Part shown: one piece after another, positions 53,682 through 62,346 of the stretch
Layout of the letters: each line of letters begins with the position of its first letter
How positions within the stretch are numbered: position 1 is the first letter of the stretch
Assembly: GCA_965230335.1 (NCBI GenBank)
Contig: CBDDKS010000006.1
Span: 186,001-250,000 of the forward strand
Reading direction: 5' to 3'
Origin: CBDDKS01 sp965230335
GTDB lineage: Bacteria; Pseudomonadota; Gammaproteobacteria; Enterobacterales; Kangiellaceae
DNA length: 64,000 nucleotides
Made by a program: the position numbers and the translations under genes
Notes under the pieces: model-generated
Told to the model about the DNA's origin: nothing
Databases searched by the model: none
The model's input: the letters and a program-made list of their open reading frames with translations, nothing else

Positions 53682-55017
53682 ACGCTATTCTCAAAGTTCC
53701 AGTTTTAAAATGGCAAGCTTTTTTTTGCTGTTATTGGGCCCTTCTGTTATTTTACTGGCTTACTTTTTATATAACTTTAGTCAGGAGAATGTTATTAGAG
53801 AAACTGAAGCGGCTATCGATCAGGAAATAGAAAATATTATTTTTCTAACAAAGCACAAAAGCATTCAACAAATACAGGACATCATCCATAAAAAGGCGCA
53901 GGAACAAGATAATCCCATCTATTTTTACTATAACCATCAAGAAAAAAAACTTGCAGGCAATATAAAGCATTTACCGGACAATGTTCAAACTTTGAGTGAA
54001 GGTGTTTTGCGCTTTTCCGTTATCAGGAGCAACAAAAAACGCCTGTTTGCTGCAAAACTCTATACATTCCCAGATAATTCAAAATTATTAATTGGCCGAG
54101 ATATTCATGACATAGTCAACAACTATCGAAAATTGCTCTTGTTTTCTGGCATCATTATTTTCTTTATTCTGATTGTGGTTCTAGTCAGTTTTTTTATCAG
54201 TACTTTTGTCGTTCGTCGCATTAATATCATTGCTGATACTGCAAAAAATATTATGGAAACAGGTGATTTATCCAAAAGAATCAATATACATTCCCAATGG
54301 GATGATCTCAGTAATCTGGCCCAACAATTAAATGCCATGTTGGAACGTATTGAATCACTCATGCAAGGTATCAAAGAAGTGAGCAACAATATTTCCCATG
54401 ATTTAAGAACCCCCCTAACCCGCTTAAGAAATCAACTGGAACAAGCCGAAAAAACATCCTTATCCTCCAAAGCTGTTAAACAGCTATTGAAAGAAGCAGA
54501 TGATTTGTTACATATTTTTAATGCTCTACTACGCATATCCAATATCGAACAAGGTGCAAAAGGAAACACTTTCTCATTAATTGACTTAACAACACTGATT
54601 AACGATGTTATCGAGTTTTATGAACCTCTTGCTGAAGAAAAGCATATCCACTTTGATTTTCAATCTGGTAAGAAGATCACCTGTATGGGCGATCGCCATT
54701 TGCTATTTCAAGCTATAGCTAACCTTTTGGATAATGCCATTAAATTTTCACCTCGCCATTCAAACATAACTATTCGTCTTCATCGGGAACATGAAATAAT
54801 TCAATTATCCATTCAGGATTCTGGTGATGGTATTCCATTGGAAGAAAGAGAAAAAGTGTTTGAGCGTTTTTATCGAACAGATAAAAGTCGACATATTCCT
54901 GGCAGTGGCCTGGGTTTAAGCCTGGTAAAAGCGGTACTGGATTTACATAAAGCCAGAATAACACTTCAAGATAATCATCCTGGAGTAGATATCAACATCC
55001 AGTTTAAAACGACTTAA
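53674..55017 (+). CDS. two-component sensor histidine kinase
   Basis: 447 residues from GTG 53674, which overlaps the response-regulator stop (53679-53681); GTG 53650 or ATG 53710 are possible alternatives. Seen: a first membrane helix (MASFFLLLLGPSVILLAYFLY), a short periplasmic domain of about 120 residues, a second helix (LLLFSGIIIFFILIVVLVSFFIS), HAMP, a HisKA H-box NISHDLRTPLTRLRNQLE, N-box LLDNAIKFSPRH, and G boxes DSGDGIPLEE and GSGLGLSLVKAV. Partner of the preceding OmpR-type regulator. The stimulus is unknown. Confidence 0.93.
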   Translation: MYRRYSQSSSFKMASFFLLLLGPSVILLAYFLYNFSQENVIRETEAAIDQEIENIIFLTKHKSIQQIQDIIHKKAQEQDNPIYFYYNHQEKKLAGNIKHLPDNVQTLSEGVLRFSVIRSNKKRLFAAKLYTFPDNSKLLIGRDIHDIVNNYRKLLLFSGIIIFFILIVVLVSFFISTFVVRRINIIADTAKNIMETGDLSKRINIHSQWDDLSNLAQQLNAMLERIESLMQGIKEVSNNISHDLRTPLTRLRNQLEQAEKTSLSSKAVKQLLKEADDLLHIFNALLRISNIEQGAKGNTFSLIDLTTLINDVIEFYEPLAEEKHIHFDFQSGKKITCMGDRHLLFQAIANLLDNAIKFSPRHSNITIRLHREHEIIQLSIQDSGDGIPLEEREKVFERFYRTDKSRHIPGSGLGLSLVKAVLDLHKARITLQDNHPGVDINIQFKTT

Positions 55018-55065
55018 TCTTTCATATAAACGATTGACCAGTATTTACAATTATTTTCTCAGAAC

Positions 55066-55092
55066 ATGAAAAATTGGTAATAATTCAGCCAT
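55066..55092 (+). promoter_or_regulatory. 27-bp shared motif, copy 1
   Basis: ATGAAAAAT followed by TGGTAATAATTCAGCCAT, ending 77 nt before the FAD-oxidoreductase start. It matches 23 of 27 positions with a copy upstream of cfa (57205-57231) in the same orientation. Probably a regulator or sigma-factor site for the lipid operon. Confidence 0.5.
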
Positions 55093-55169
55093 GAGCCAGA
55101 AAGACGGCATCTTCTATTATTATGACTATCCGTCGTCTTTAAGCAAAATGAAAACCTTAGTTGAATAGT

Positions 55170-56426
55170 ATGAAAATAGCGATTATTGGCAGTGGTATTT
55201 CTGGTTTAGGAGCTGCTTATCTACTACATAAAAAATATGACATAACCCTTTATGAAAAAAATGCTTATCTCGGTGGCCATAGCCGTACGCTGGATATCCC
55301 TGTCAAAGATAAAATAATTCCTGTCGATACTGGATTTATTGTTTTTAATTATCGAAATTATCCCTATTTAACAGCCTTGTTTGAACATCTTAATGTTCCT
55401 ATAGCCAAAAGTGATATGTCTTTTGGTGTCAGTATTCAAAATAATTATCTGGAGTATGGTACTCAGTTTATTTCCAATATGTTTGCTCAAAAGCGCAACA
55501 TTCTAAGACCTGCTTTTTTAAAAATGATATGGGATGTCTTACGATTCAATCGCCACAGTCATCAATACTGTGACATGGATACTTCGATCAGCTTAGGACA
55601 ATGTCTGGATGAACTCTATATGGGAGAATGGTTTAAACAGTATTATTTACTGGCTATGGGAGGAGCTATCTGGAGTACATCTCCTCATAAAATGTTAGAT
55701 TTTCCAGCAAAAACCTTCATACAATTTTTTAAAAATCATGGTTTACTCACAGTTAATGATCAACCTCAATGGTATACCGTTAAAGGTGGCAGCAAAGAAT
55801 ATGTTCAGCGTATCGCAAGTCATTTTAAAGAACACATCAAATTAAATTGTGGTGTAAAAAAAGTGATACGAGAAGCTCATCAAATAACGCTGATTGATGA
55901 GCATGGAGAACAACAGGCCTATGATCAGGTTATTTTTGCCTGTCATAGTGATCAAGTCCTTCATTTGTTACATAATCCAACCCATGATGAACAACACATC
56001 ATTGGTCAAATTGACTATCAACCTAACACCATCATTGTGCATAGTGATATTAACTTTATGCCCAAAAGACGTAAGGCCTGGTCCAGTTGGGTTTATTTAT
56101 CTGAAGAAAAAGAGCACCATCACAATAGCGTTTCATTAAGTTACTGGATGAATAATTTACAACCACTGAATACCGATACCCCTATTATCGTCACCTTGAA
56201 TCCTCATAAAAAACCCGATGCTGATTTGATTTATGATGAATATACGTTTGAACATCCTGTTTTTGATGAAGCAGCTATTATGGCACAAGATCAACTGGAT
56301 CATATTCAAGGAAAAGATCGACTTTGGTTTTGCGGTGCATGGCAAGGCTATGGTTTTCATGAAGACGGTTTATCCAGTGCTGTTCAGGTTGCACAACAAC
56401 TGGATGCTGAATTGCCATGGAAATAA
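55170..56426 (+). CDS. FAD-dependent amine-oxidase-like oxidoreductase (cfa operon)
   Basis: 418 residues. Start ATG 55170 gives MKIAIIGSGISGLGAAYLL, an FAD Rossmann motif at the N-terminus, then YEKNAYLGGHSRT and VDTGFIVFNYRNYPYLTALFEHL, features of the flavin protein that accompanies DUF1365 and cyclopropane synthase genes in many proteobacteria. The C-terminus holds the second FAD contact (LWFCGAWQGYGFHEDGLSSAVQVAQQL). In alphaproteobacteria, flavoenzymes in related clusters act on methylated fatty acids (furan fatty acid formation); a fatty-acyl desaturase/oxidase role here is inference. The DUF1365 gene overlaps by 10 nt. Confidence 0.88.
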   Translation: MKIAIIGSGISGLGAAYLLHKKYDITLYEKNAYLGGHSRTLDIPVKDKIIPVDTGFIVFNYRNYPYLTALFEHLNVPIAKSDMSFGVSIQNNYLEYGTQFISNMFAQKRNILRPAFLKMIWDVLRFNRHSHQYCDMDTSISLGQCLDELYMGEWFKQYYLLAMGGAIWSTSPHKMLDFPAKTFIQFFKNHGLLTVNDQPQWYTVKGGSKEYVQRIASHFKEHIKLNCGVKKVIREAHQITLIDEHGEQQAYDQVIFACHSDQVLHLLHNPTHDEQHIIGQIDYQPNTIIVHSDINFMPKRRKAWSSWVYLSEEKEHHHNSVSLSYWMNNLQPLNTDTPIIVTLNPHKKPDADLIYDEYTFEHPVFDEAAIMAQDQLDHIQGKDRLWFCGAWQGYGFHEDGLSSAVQVAQQLDAELPWK

Positions 56427-57184
56427 ACGCTAAAATATTAGAAGCCAAGGTGATGCATAAGCGTTTATCACCACAAATGAAAGCATTTACTTATGGGCTC
56501 TACTATCTTGTTCTTCCTATTCATCAACTCCATCATAAAGGCTTAAATAAAGCCCTGGCTATTAATCGATTTAGCACTATCAGTTTTTATGAAAAAGATC
56601 ATGGGCATCGTGACAATCAGTCTTTAACAAGCTGGATAATGCCAATTTTAAAAGAAAACGAACTACATGAGATAACCGATCATGTGCTACTGGTGACGTT
56701 ACCAAGAATATTAGGTTATACCTTTAACCCTGTCAGCTTTTGGTTATGCCTGGACAACCAAAATCAACTTCGTTCTGTACTGTGTGAAGTCAACAATACT
56801 TTTGGAGAAACACATAGTTATCTTTGCACACATCACAATAAAAATGTGATTAAAAAAAGTGATACTCTTTCAACAAAAAAACTGTTTTTTGTTTCACCTT
56901 TTTTAGAGCGGGAAGGTCGTTATGAATTCACCTTTTCCTATCAGGACGACAAACTGGGTATCTGGATTGATTTCTTTGACAAAAACAATCACAAACAACT
57001 GATCACCTCACTGACTGGAAACCTGTCACCTTTAACCAAAGGTTATGTAAGAAAAATGTTTTGGAAATATCCTTTAGTGACATTAAAAACCATTGGTCTC
57101 ATACACTGGCAAGCTATAAAACTGATCAACAAAAAAATAAAAAGAATCACCAAACCCAAGCAATACAATAAAAAATTATCTTAA
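56417..57184 (+). CDS. DUF1365-family protein
   Basis: 255 residues. Seen: AKVMHKRLSPQMKAFTYGLYYLVLPI, ISFYEKDHGHRD, LVTLPRILGYTFNPVSFWLCLD (the family hallmark), EVNNTFGETHSY, KKLFFVSPFLEREGRYEFTF. The family has no settled activity but travels with the FAD protein and Cfa. Overlaps the FAD gene by 10 nt, so translationally coupled. About 75-100 nt separate it from cfa, where the second shared motif lies. Confidence 0.9.
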   Translation: MEINAKILEAKVMHKRLSPQMKAFTYGLYYLVLPIHQLHHKGLNKALAINRFSTISFYEKDHGHRDNQSLTSWIMPILKENELHEITDHVLLVTLPRILGYTFNPVSFWLCLDNQNQLRSVLCEVNNTFGETHSYLCTHHNKNVIKKSDTLSTKKLFFVSPFLEREGRYEFTFSYQDDKLGIWIDFFDKNNHKQLITSLTGNLSPLTKGYVRKMFWKYPLVTLKTIGLIHWQAIKLINKKIKRITKPKQYNKKLS

Positions 57185-57204
57185 TTGAAAGACAACAGAC
57201 AAAA

Positions 57205-57231
57205 ATGAACAAATGGTAATAATCCAGACAT
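57205..57231 (+). promoter_or_regulatory. 27-bp shared motif, copy 2
   Basis: ATGAACAAA followed by TGGTAATAATCCAGACAT, 51 nt before the cfa start (ATG 57283). It matches copy 1 at 23 of 27 positions. Suggests an internal promoter or operator for cfa. Confidence 0.5.
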
Positions 57232-57282
57232 TCAGAGGTTAAAAACAAAGTGTAGAATATGACAATAAAAAGGTGGCACACT

Positions 57283-58443
57283 ATGTTTAAAAAATCAATA
57301 ACCCAACAATTTCTAAAAACACTGGAACATATCCAATATGGTTCCATGACCGTTATCACTCCAGATGAGCAATCTTATCTTTTTTCCGGAAAGTTTTCTG
57401 GAGCTCAAGGTCATTTACATATTCATGACTGGCGAACCATTCCTCTGTTTGCAGCAAAAGGAGATATCGGTCTGGCTGAAGCCTATCGGGATGGCTATTG
57501 GTCATCCAACAACCTCACCGAATTACTTTTAATGGGGTTACAAAATGAAAGCGCTCTGGATACTTACATCTATGGCGGTACTTTTTCTCGACTTGTAGCA
57601 CGTATTCTTGCACTATTTACACAAAATACTTTAAAAGGCAGTCGTAAAAATATCCATGCGCATTATGATTTGGGTAATGACTTTTATCAATTATGGCTTG
57701 ATAAAACCATGACCTACTCTTCGGGTATTTTTTATCAAGAAACTGACTCATTACAAACATCTCAATATCATAAATATGACCGTATGCTCAATTCATTGGA
57801 AAGCCCTACTGGCCACCTATTGGAAATTGGTTGTGGTTGGGGCGGTCTTGCCGAAAGAGCATTAACTCATCATGATTATCAGATAAAAGGGATTACCCTT
57901 TCTGAACAACAACATTCCTATGCCACACAACGATTAGGTAACCAGGCAAACATTGCATTAGAAGATTATCGCTTACAAGAAGGACGTTATGATCATATTA
58001 TTTCAATAGAGATGTTTGAGGCAGTGGGTGAAAAATTCTGGCCCATTTATTTTCAAAAAATCGCTGCCTTACTAAAAGAAAAAGGTAAAGCCGTGATTCA
58101 AACCATTACTGTTGATGATAGCTACTTTGAAAGATACCGTACAGGAAGCGATATGATTAGAACTTTTATTTTTCCTGGTGGTATGTTGCCCAGTATTCCC
58201 AGATTTCAACAGGAAGCTCAAAAAGCCAATCTTCGTGTCAATCATATTTATCAATTTGGCGAAGGTTATGCAAAAACGTTACAACACTGGCTGATATCTT
58301 TTGATACACAATTAGACAAAGTACGTCAATTGGGTTTTGATGAGGCCTTCATTCGACTTTGGCGACTTTACCTTTCAGCCTGTATTGCCAGCTTTATGGT
58401 CAAACGAACAAATGTCGTTCAATTGGAACTACAACATGCATAA
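57283..58443 (+). CDS. cfa: cyclopropane-fatty-acyl-phospholipid synthase-type methyltransferase
   Basis: 386 residues. SAM-dependent methylation of unsaturated acyl chains in membrane phospholipids. Seen: YRDGYWSSNNLTELLLMG, HYDLGNDFYQLWLDKTMTYSSGIF (lipid/active site region), SAM motif LLEIGCGWGGLAERAL, ISIEMFEAVGEKFWPIYF, and FIFPGGMLPSIP. Start chosen at ATG 57283 behind AAGGTGG; ATG 57259 is an in-frame alternative. Whether it makes cyclopropanes or 11-methyl/furan precursors cannot be told. Its 3' end overlaps the next gene's start. Confidence 0.94.
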   Translation: MFKKSITQQFLKTLEHIQYGSMTVITPDEQSYLFSGKFSGAQGHLHIHDWRTIPLFAAKGDIGLAEAYRDGYWSSNNLTELLLMGLQNESALDTYIYGGTFSRLVARILALFTQNTLKGSRKNIHAHYDLGNDFYQLWLDKTMTYSSGIFYQETDSLQTSQYHKYDRMLNSLESPTGHLLEIGCGWGGLAERALTHHDYQIKGITLSEQQHSYATQRLGNQANIALEDYRLQEGRYDHIISIEMFEAVGEKFWPIYFQKIAALLKEKGKAVIQTITVDDSYFERYRTGSDMIRTFIFPGGMLPSIPRFQQEAQKANLRVNHIYQFGEGYAKTLQHWLISFDTQLDKVRQLGFDEAFIRLWRLYLSACIASFMVKRTNVVQLELQHA

Positions 58444-58969
58444 CCGTCTGTTCGCTTTTATTGTTTCTCTCTTGTTTATCTTGTCTTCAAGTCAAAGCTA
58501 TTCTTTAGAACTTATCAAACAATATATTCCCCATACTGAAAAAGTGGGTCAAGCCCGGTTTAAAGTATGGTTATGGAAAGTCTATGATATCAGTTTATAC
58601 GCTCCCAAGGGTGATTGGTCACCCAATCAACCTTATGCTTTATCTTTAACCTATCTTAGAAAAATAAAGGGAAAGGATATTGCTGATCGTTCTTCTCAGG
58701 AAATGCGAAAAATAGGTTGCAAAAATGAGATAAAACTTGCTGCCTGGCATGCAGAAATGCAAAAAATATTTCCCAATGTGACACCTGGTATGAAGTTGAC
58801 CGGTATTTATTTGCCCAATAAAAAAACACGTTTTTATCGCGATAATACGCTGATTGGACAAATTAAAGATCCTGATTTCGGACAGTGTTTTTTTTCAATA
58901 TGGTTATCTGAAAAAACATCCGAACCCAAACTTAGAAAAAAGTTACTGTCTCAAAACGATGCACCGTAA
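58436..58969 (+). CDS. exported chalcone-isomerase-like protein
   Basis: 177 residues. Start ATG 58436 overlaps the cfa stop and gives a clear signal peptide (MHNRLFAFIVSLLFILSSSQSYS). The mature part VGQARFKVWLWKVYDISLYAPKGDW and GIYLPNKKTRFYRDNTLIGQIKDPDFGQCFFSIWL matches bacterial chalcone-isomerase-like proteins, which are usually non-catalytic lipid-binding relatives. A periplasmic role in fatty-acid handling fits the operon. The MFS gene overlaps its end by 11 nt. Confidence 0.85.
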   Translation: MHNRLFAFIVSLLFILSSSQSYSLELIKQYIPHTEKVGQARFKVWLWKVYDISLYAPKGDWSPNQPYALSLTYLRKIKGKDIADRSSQEMRKIGCKNEIKLAAWHAEMQKIFPNVTPGMKLTGIYLPNKKTRFYRDNTLIGQIKDPDFGQCFFSIWLSEKTSEPKLRKKLLSQNDAP

Positions 58970-60311
58970 TATACACACGACTCATCTTATACAATATGGT
59001 TGCCTTGCCATACCTTTAGCATTTGCTGGATTACCCCTCTATATTCATGCACCCAATTTTTATGCAATACAACACCATGTTCCACTCAGTGCACTGGCAT
59101 TTATTTTACTGATATTACGTTTTTTTGATGCTATACAAGATCCAGTGATAGGTCGATTGAGTGATCTTTATTCCAAAAAACGTTTTATTTTTATAGGTGC
59201 TGCAAGCATCATTTTATCACTGAGTTTTTTACTACTATTTCATCCCTTAGCTAAAAAATCACCATTCATCTGGTTTACACTGTGTTTATTATTCGCAACA
59301 ACCGCTTTCAGTATCATTAGTATTAATTTAAATACTATTGGTGGGTTATGGAGTACAAATACTCATGAAAAAACAACAATCACCTCCTATAGAGAAGCCT
59401 TAGGTCTGATTGGATTGTTACTGGCTGTTCTCATGCCTGCCTTGCTACAACAACACTTTACTCTATGGAATACCTTTTCATTGATCAGTTATTTTCTTAT
59501 CGCATTAACGGGTTTATCTCTATTTCTTTTTTATCATTGGTGGAAAAAAAATAACCTACGGATTAATCATCATTACCAAACAAAACAGAAAACATCTTTA
59601 ATCATGCTGTACAAAAAAGTGACTCGTCATCAAAAAAGTTTTTACCTTATTTACTTTTTAAGCATGTTGGCTTCCAGTATTCCCGCTATATTAATATTAT
59701 TTTTTATTCGGGATCGCTTGAATGCCGAACCTTACACAGGGTTATTTTTATTACTTTATTTTTTATCGGCAGCGCTTGCTATGCCCTTCTGGCAAAAATT
59801 AAGTCGACAATATGGCAAACAACAAGCCTGGTTATTGGCGATGCTGGTTGCTATTTCCAGTTTTTTCTGGGCCATCTTTCTTAATGCAGGAGACATATGG
59901 CAATATGCACTCATTTGTTTTATTTCAGGCAGTGCTTTTAGTGCCGACTTAAATATTACCACCTCTCTACTGTCAGATTACATACAGGATAACCACTCAG
60001 AAACAACGGCATCTGTACAATTTGGTCTACTAGGCTTTTTGGCAAAATTTGCTTTGGCATTGGCTTCTCTTGTTGCTTTGGGGTTATTGGACATACTGGG
60101 TTTTTCAGCTGGGCAATACAATGAGCCCGACATTTTATTATATTTAAGTCTGATCTATGCTCTGATTCCCTGTTTGATTAAAATCATTGCGGCCTACTTG
60201 TTATGGAAACAAATCCAATCCAACCCTATGAGAAGATCCCATGAAAACACACCCCATAAAATATCTCATCATTCTTGTCACACTACTCACTCTCGGCATC
60301 CTCATGTTTAG
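58959..60311 (+). CDS. MFS transporter (cfa operon)
   Basis: 450 residues from ATG 58959, the first codon giving a transporter-like start (MHRNIHTTHLIQYGCLAIPLAFAGLPLYIH). About 12 hydrophobic helices are seen, with FFDAIQDPVIGRLSDLYSKKRFIFIGA, a loop pattern like the GPH/MelB-type cation symporter group, and a long basic, His-rich C-terminus (SHENTPHKISHHSCHTTHSRHPHV). Members of this operon family are thought to move lipid-related molecules; substrate unknown. It overlaps the chalcone-isomerase-like gene by 11 nt and the DUF3833 gene by about 70 nt. Confidence 0.88.
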   Translation: MHRNIHTTHLIQYGCLAIPLAFAGLPLYIHAPNFYAIQHHVPLSALAFILLILRFFDAIQDPVIGRLSDLYSKKRFIFIGAASIILSLSFLLLFHPLAKKSPFIWFTLCLLFATTAFSIISINLNTIGGLWSTNTHEKTTITSYREALGLIGLLLAVLMPALLQQHFTLWNTFSLISYFLIALTGLSLFLFYHWWKKNNLRINHHYQTKQKTSLIMLYKKVTRHQKSFYLIYFLSMLASSIPAILILFFIRDRLNAEPYTGLFLLLYFLSAALAMPFWQKLSRQYGKQQAWLLAMLVAISSFFWAIFLNAGDIWQYALICFISGSAFSADLNITTSLLSDYIQDNHSETTASVQFGLLGFLAKFALALASLVALGLLDILGFSAGQYNEPDILLYLSLIYALIPCLIKIIAAYLLWKQIQSNPMRRSHENTPHKISHHSCHTTHSRHPHV

Positions 60312-60804
60312 TATACTTCCCAAAAACACATTGACTGACTACACAAACACACAGCCAAAAGCGGATATTAAAGACTATTTTAACGGTCCTATTAAAGCCT
60401 GGGGAATTGTTCAAGATTGGCGAGGTCGTGTCGTAAGCCGCTTTGATGTAGACATGATAGGCAGCTGGGAAAACAATATCGGTACCCTCAAAGAAAGTTT
60501 TCATTACTATGACGGGTCTACTCAAAAACGTGTCTGGACAATTCAGCAAACATCTGACGGTCATTACGAAGGTACCGCGGATGATATCATTGGTAAAGCC
60601 AAAGGTCATACAGAAGGCAGCGCGATTAACTGGCACTACACGATGGATATTCCCGTAAACGATACCACCTACCGTTTAAAACTGGATGACTGGATGTGGC
60701 AAATGAATGATGGTATTTTAATCAATCGTTCTTATTTAAAAAAATTGGGTATCACCGTGGCTGAACTGACCTTATTTATGCAAAAACAACCTTTGCAACA
60801 ATAA
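60241..60804 (+). CDS. DUF3833-family exported protein
   Basis: 187 residues. Seen: a membrane-anchor or signal segment (YLIILVTLLTLGILMFSIL), then the DUF3833 pattern DYFNGPIKAWGIVQDWRGRVVSRFDVDMIGSWENNIGTLKESFHYYDGSTQKRVWTI and LDDWMWQMNDGILINRSYLKKLGITVAELTLFMQK. Likely periplasmic and lipid-associated by context; biochemical role unknown. It begins inside the MFS gene (71-nt overlap) with SD-like AGAAGATCCC, so it is probably co-translated. Confidence 0.9.
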   Translation: MKTHPIKYLIILVTLLTLGILMFSILPKNTLTDYTNTQPKADIKDYFNGPIKAWGIVQDWRGRVVSRFDVDMIGSWENNIGTLKESFHYYDGSTQKRVWTIQQTSDGHYEGTADDIIGKAKGHTEGSAINWHYTMDIPVNDTTYRLKLDDWMWQMNDGILINRSYLKKLGITVAELTLFMQKQPLQQ

Positions 60805-60850
60805 ACTGTGAAAAACAAAACATGAAAAAACAACATAAAGAAACCCTCTA

Positions 60851-61597
60851 ATGCAATTTTCAAATGAACATATCTGGATCATTGGTGCCAGTAGTGGCAT
60901 AGGTAAAGCTCTTGCAGAAAAACTTTCACAAGAAGGTGCTACTTTGATTTTATCTTCTCGCCGTCAGGATGAATTAGAAACTCTACAATCTTCGCTCGGG
61001 GAACAACACAGGATTTACCCTTTAGATGTTGCTGATAGTCAGCAAGTCAAAGAGACCACACAAACTCTCTTCAAGCAGTTTAACAAAATTGATCGGATTA
61101 TTTTTATGGCAGCCATTTATCGACCTGATGGTATAGAGCAGCTGGATATGTCATTTGCTCAACAGTTGGTTCATGTCAACCTGCTTGGTGCCATTTATAT
61201 TACTTATGCAATATTGCCATTACTGGAGCAGCAGACGAAAGCGCAAATCGCACTCTGTGCCAGCGTTGCTGGTTATACCGGCCTGCCCAGTGGCCAACCT
61301 TATAGCGCAACCAAAGCCGCTCTGATTAATTTTTCTGAAAGCCTTTACGCTGAAGTTGCAGAACATATTGATATTAAGGTCATTAATCCTGGCTTTGTCA
61401 GAACCCGAATCACCGATAAAAATAAATTTCATATGCCCATGCGCATTGAACCAGAAGCCGCTGCCGAAGCCATTGCCAAAGGATTAAAAAAGAAAGCCTT
61501 TGAAATTCATTTCCCCAAAAGATTTACCTATTGTGTTAAATTACTGAGCCACTTTCCTTATTTTATCAAGCTCTGGATCACGAAAAAGCTAAAATAA
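60851..61597 (+). CDS. short-chain dehydrogenase/reductase
   Basis: 248 residues. Seen: NAD(P)-binding IIGASSGIGKALAEKL near residues 10-25, the conserved NAG-equivalent at FMAAIYRPDG, a catalytic Ser in LCASVAGYTG, YSATKAAL with the Tyr-x3-Lys, and a C-terminal membrane-touching stretch. Last gene of the seven-gene cfa operon, 47 nt after DUF3833. Probable role: reduction or oxidation of a fatty-acyl intermediate. Followed by a strong terminator. Confidence 0.9.
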   Translation: MQFSNEHIWIIGASSGIGKALAEKLSQEGATLILSSRRQDELETLQSSLGEQHRIYPLDVADSQQVKETTQTLFKQFNKIDRIIFMAAIYRPDGIEQLDMSFAQQLVHVNLLGAIYITYAILPLLEQQTKAQIALCASVAGYTGLPSGQPYSATKAALINFSESLYAEVAEHIDIKVINPGFVRTRITDKNKFHMPMRIEPEAAAEAIAKGLKKKAFEIHFPKRFTYCVKLLSHFPYFIKLWITKKLK

Positions 61598-61599
61598 AA

Positions 61600-61630
61600 A
61601 AAAAGATGAACAGATATTGTTCATCTTTTT
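61600..61630. terminator. bidirectional terminator (cfa operon / tRNA-Ala)
   Basis: Arms AAAAAGATGAACA (61600-61612) and TGTTCATCTTTTT (61618-61630) around a 5-nt loop, with A-rich left and T-rich right flanks. It lies just after the SDR stop on plus and just after tRNA-Ala on minus, so it can serve both. Confidence 0.88.
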
Positions 61631-61634
61631 TATT

Positions 61635-61710
61635 TGGTGGAGCTAAGCGGGATCGAACCGCTGACCTCAACACTGCCAGTGTTGCGCTCTCCCAGCTGAG
61701 CTATAGCCCC
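61635..61710 (-). tRNA. tRNA-Ala (GGC)
   Basis: The minus strand reads a 76-nt cloverleaf with encoded CCA: acceptor GGGGCTA, D-arm GCTCAGCTGGGAGAGC, anticodon loop with GGC (CTGGCAG), T-arm CGGTTCGATCCCG, discriminator A. It reads as a standard bacterial tRNA-Ala. Confidence 0.97.
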
Positions 61711-61759
61711 AAAACACACATTTTATACCCTTAGCTCTGCCTATACGGCAGGGTCGTGT

Positions 61760-61789
61760 ATTGTAAAGAGGCAATGGCTTGTCTGTCAA
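61760..61789 (-). promoter_or_regulatory. sigma-70 promoter of tRNA-Ala
   Basis: On the minus strand: a perfect -35 TTGACA (61789-61784), 18-nt spacer, TACAAT (61765-61760), then a GC-rich stretch; about 50 nt before the tRNA 5' end. Confidence 0.7.
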
Positions 61790-61862
61790 ATACTCTATTG
61801 AATGAAGAAGGTTATTCAGTGGACAGGGGCTACTGTCCTTTCATAATGAAATCTGTTGATAG

Positions 61863-62090
61863 CTATTCATTATCAAAATCAGCAACATTTTCCTGAAAGC
61901 GTATCACGGTAATATGACTTCCCTGAGCACATGACTCTACCCATTCGGTCGTTTTTGAATCAAAACCACAGTAATCCCCTTCTTCAGAAAATCCACCGAA
62001 AATACCTTTTGATTCCAACCATTTTAAGGCAGAATATTCAGATAACTTCCCTTCTTGCACTGCCTGTAAAACCATATCTAAATTCATCAT
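61863..62090 (-). CDS. small hypothetical acidic protein
   Basis: 75 residues, not recognised. Seen: MMNLDMVLQAVQEGKLSEYSALKWLESKGIFGGF, then an acidic central part with two Cys and an acidic C-terminus (ADFDNE). The start is supported by an excellent Shine-Dalgarno (AAGGGTGA, 4 nt before the ATG). No signal or membrane segment. No partner gene; it lies alone between tRNA-Ala and pyruvate kinase. Confidence 0.55.
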   Translation of the reverse strand: MMNLDMVLQAVQEGKLSEYSALKWLESKGIFGGFSEEGDYCGFDSKTTEWVESCAQGSHITVIRFQENVADFDNE

Positions 62091-62346
62091 ACTATCACCC
62101 TTGTATTGTTTAATGAAACATTAAGGTCTGTTGACGCCGTTATTATCAATATTTAAGATGACACTACTTTTTCAATATCCGGTCAATTTAATGACAGCCT
62201 TTCTTTATCTTATACAACCTATTATCTGCTAGACGTGTGTTCCAAAAATCAGCTACACTTTAAAAGCATTCTTAAAAATTATTTTTGATTGACTTTTCAA
62301 AAAGATATTTTCTCAATTTCCAGTTAACCACAAAAGACGACAAACT

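Noticed and set aside
58337..58435. upstream extension of the chalcone-isomerase-like frame
   Set aside because: It lies inside cfa; ATG 58436 gives the signal peptide directly.
60283..60636. 117-codon open frame on the minus strand
   Set aside because: It overlaps the MFS/DUF3833 coding region; the composition is that of a mirror of those genes and there is no Shine-Dalgarno.
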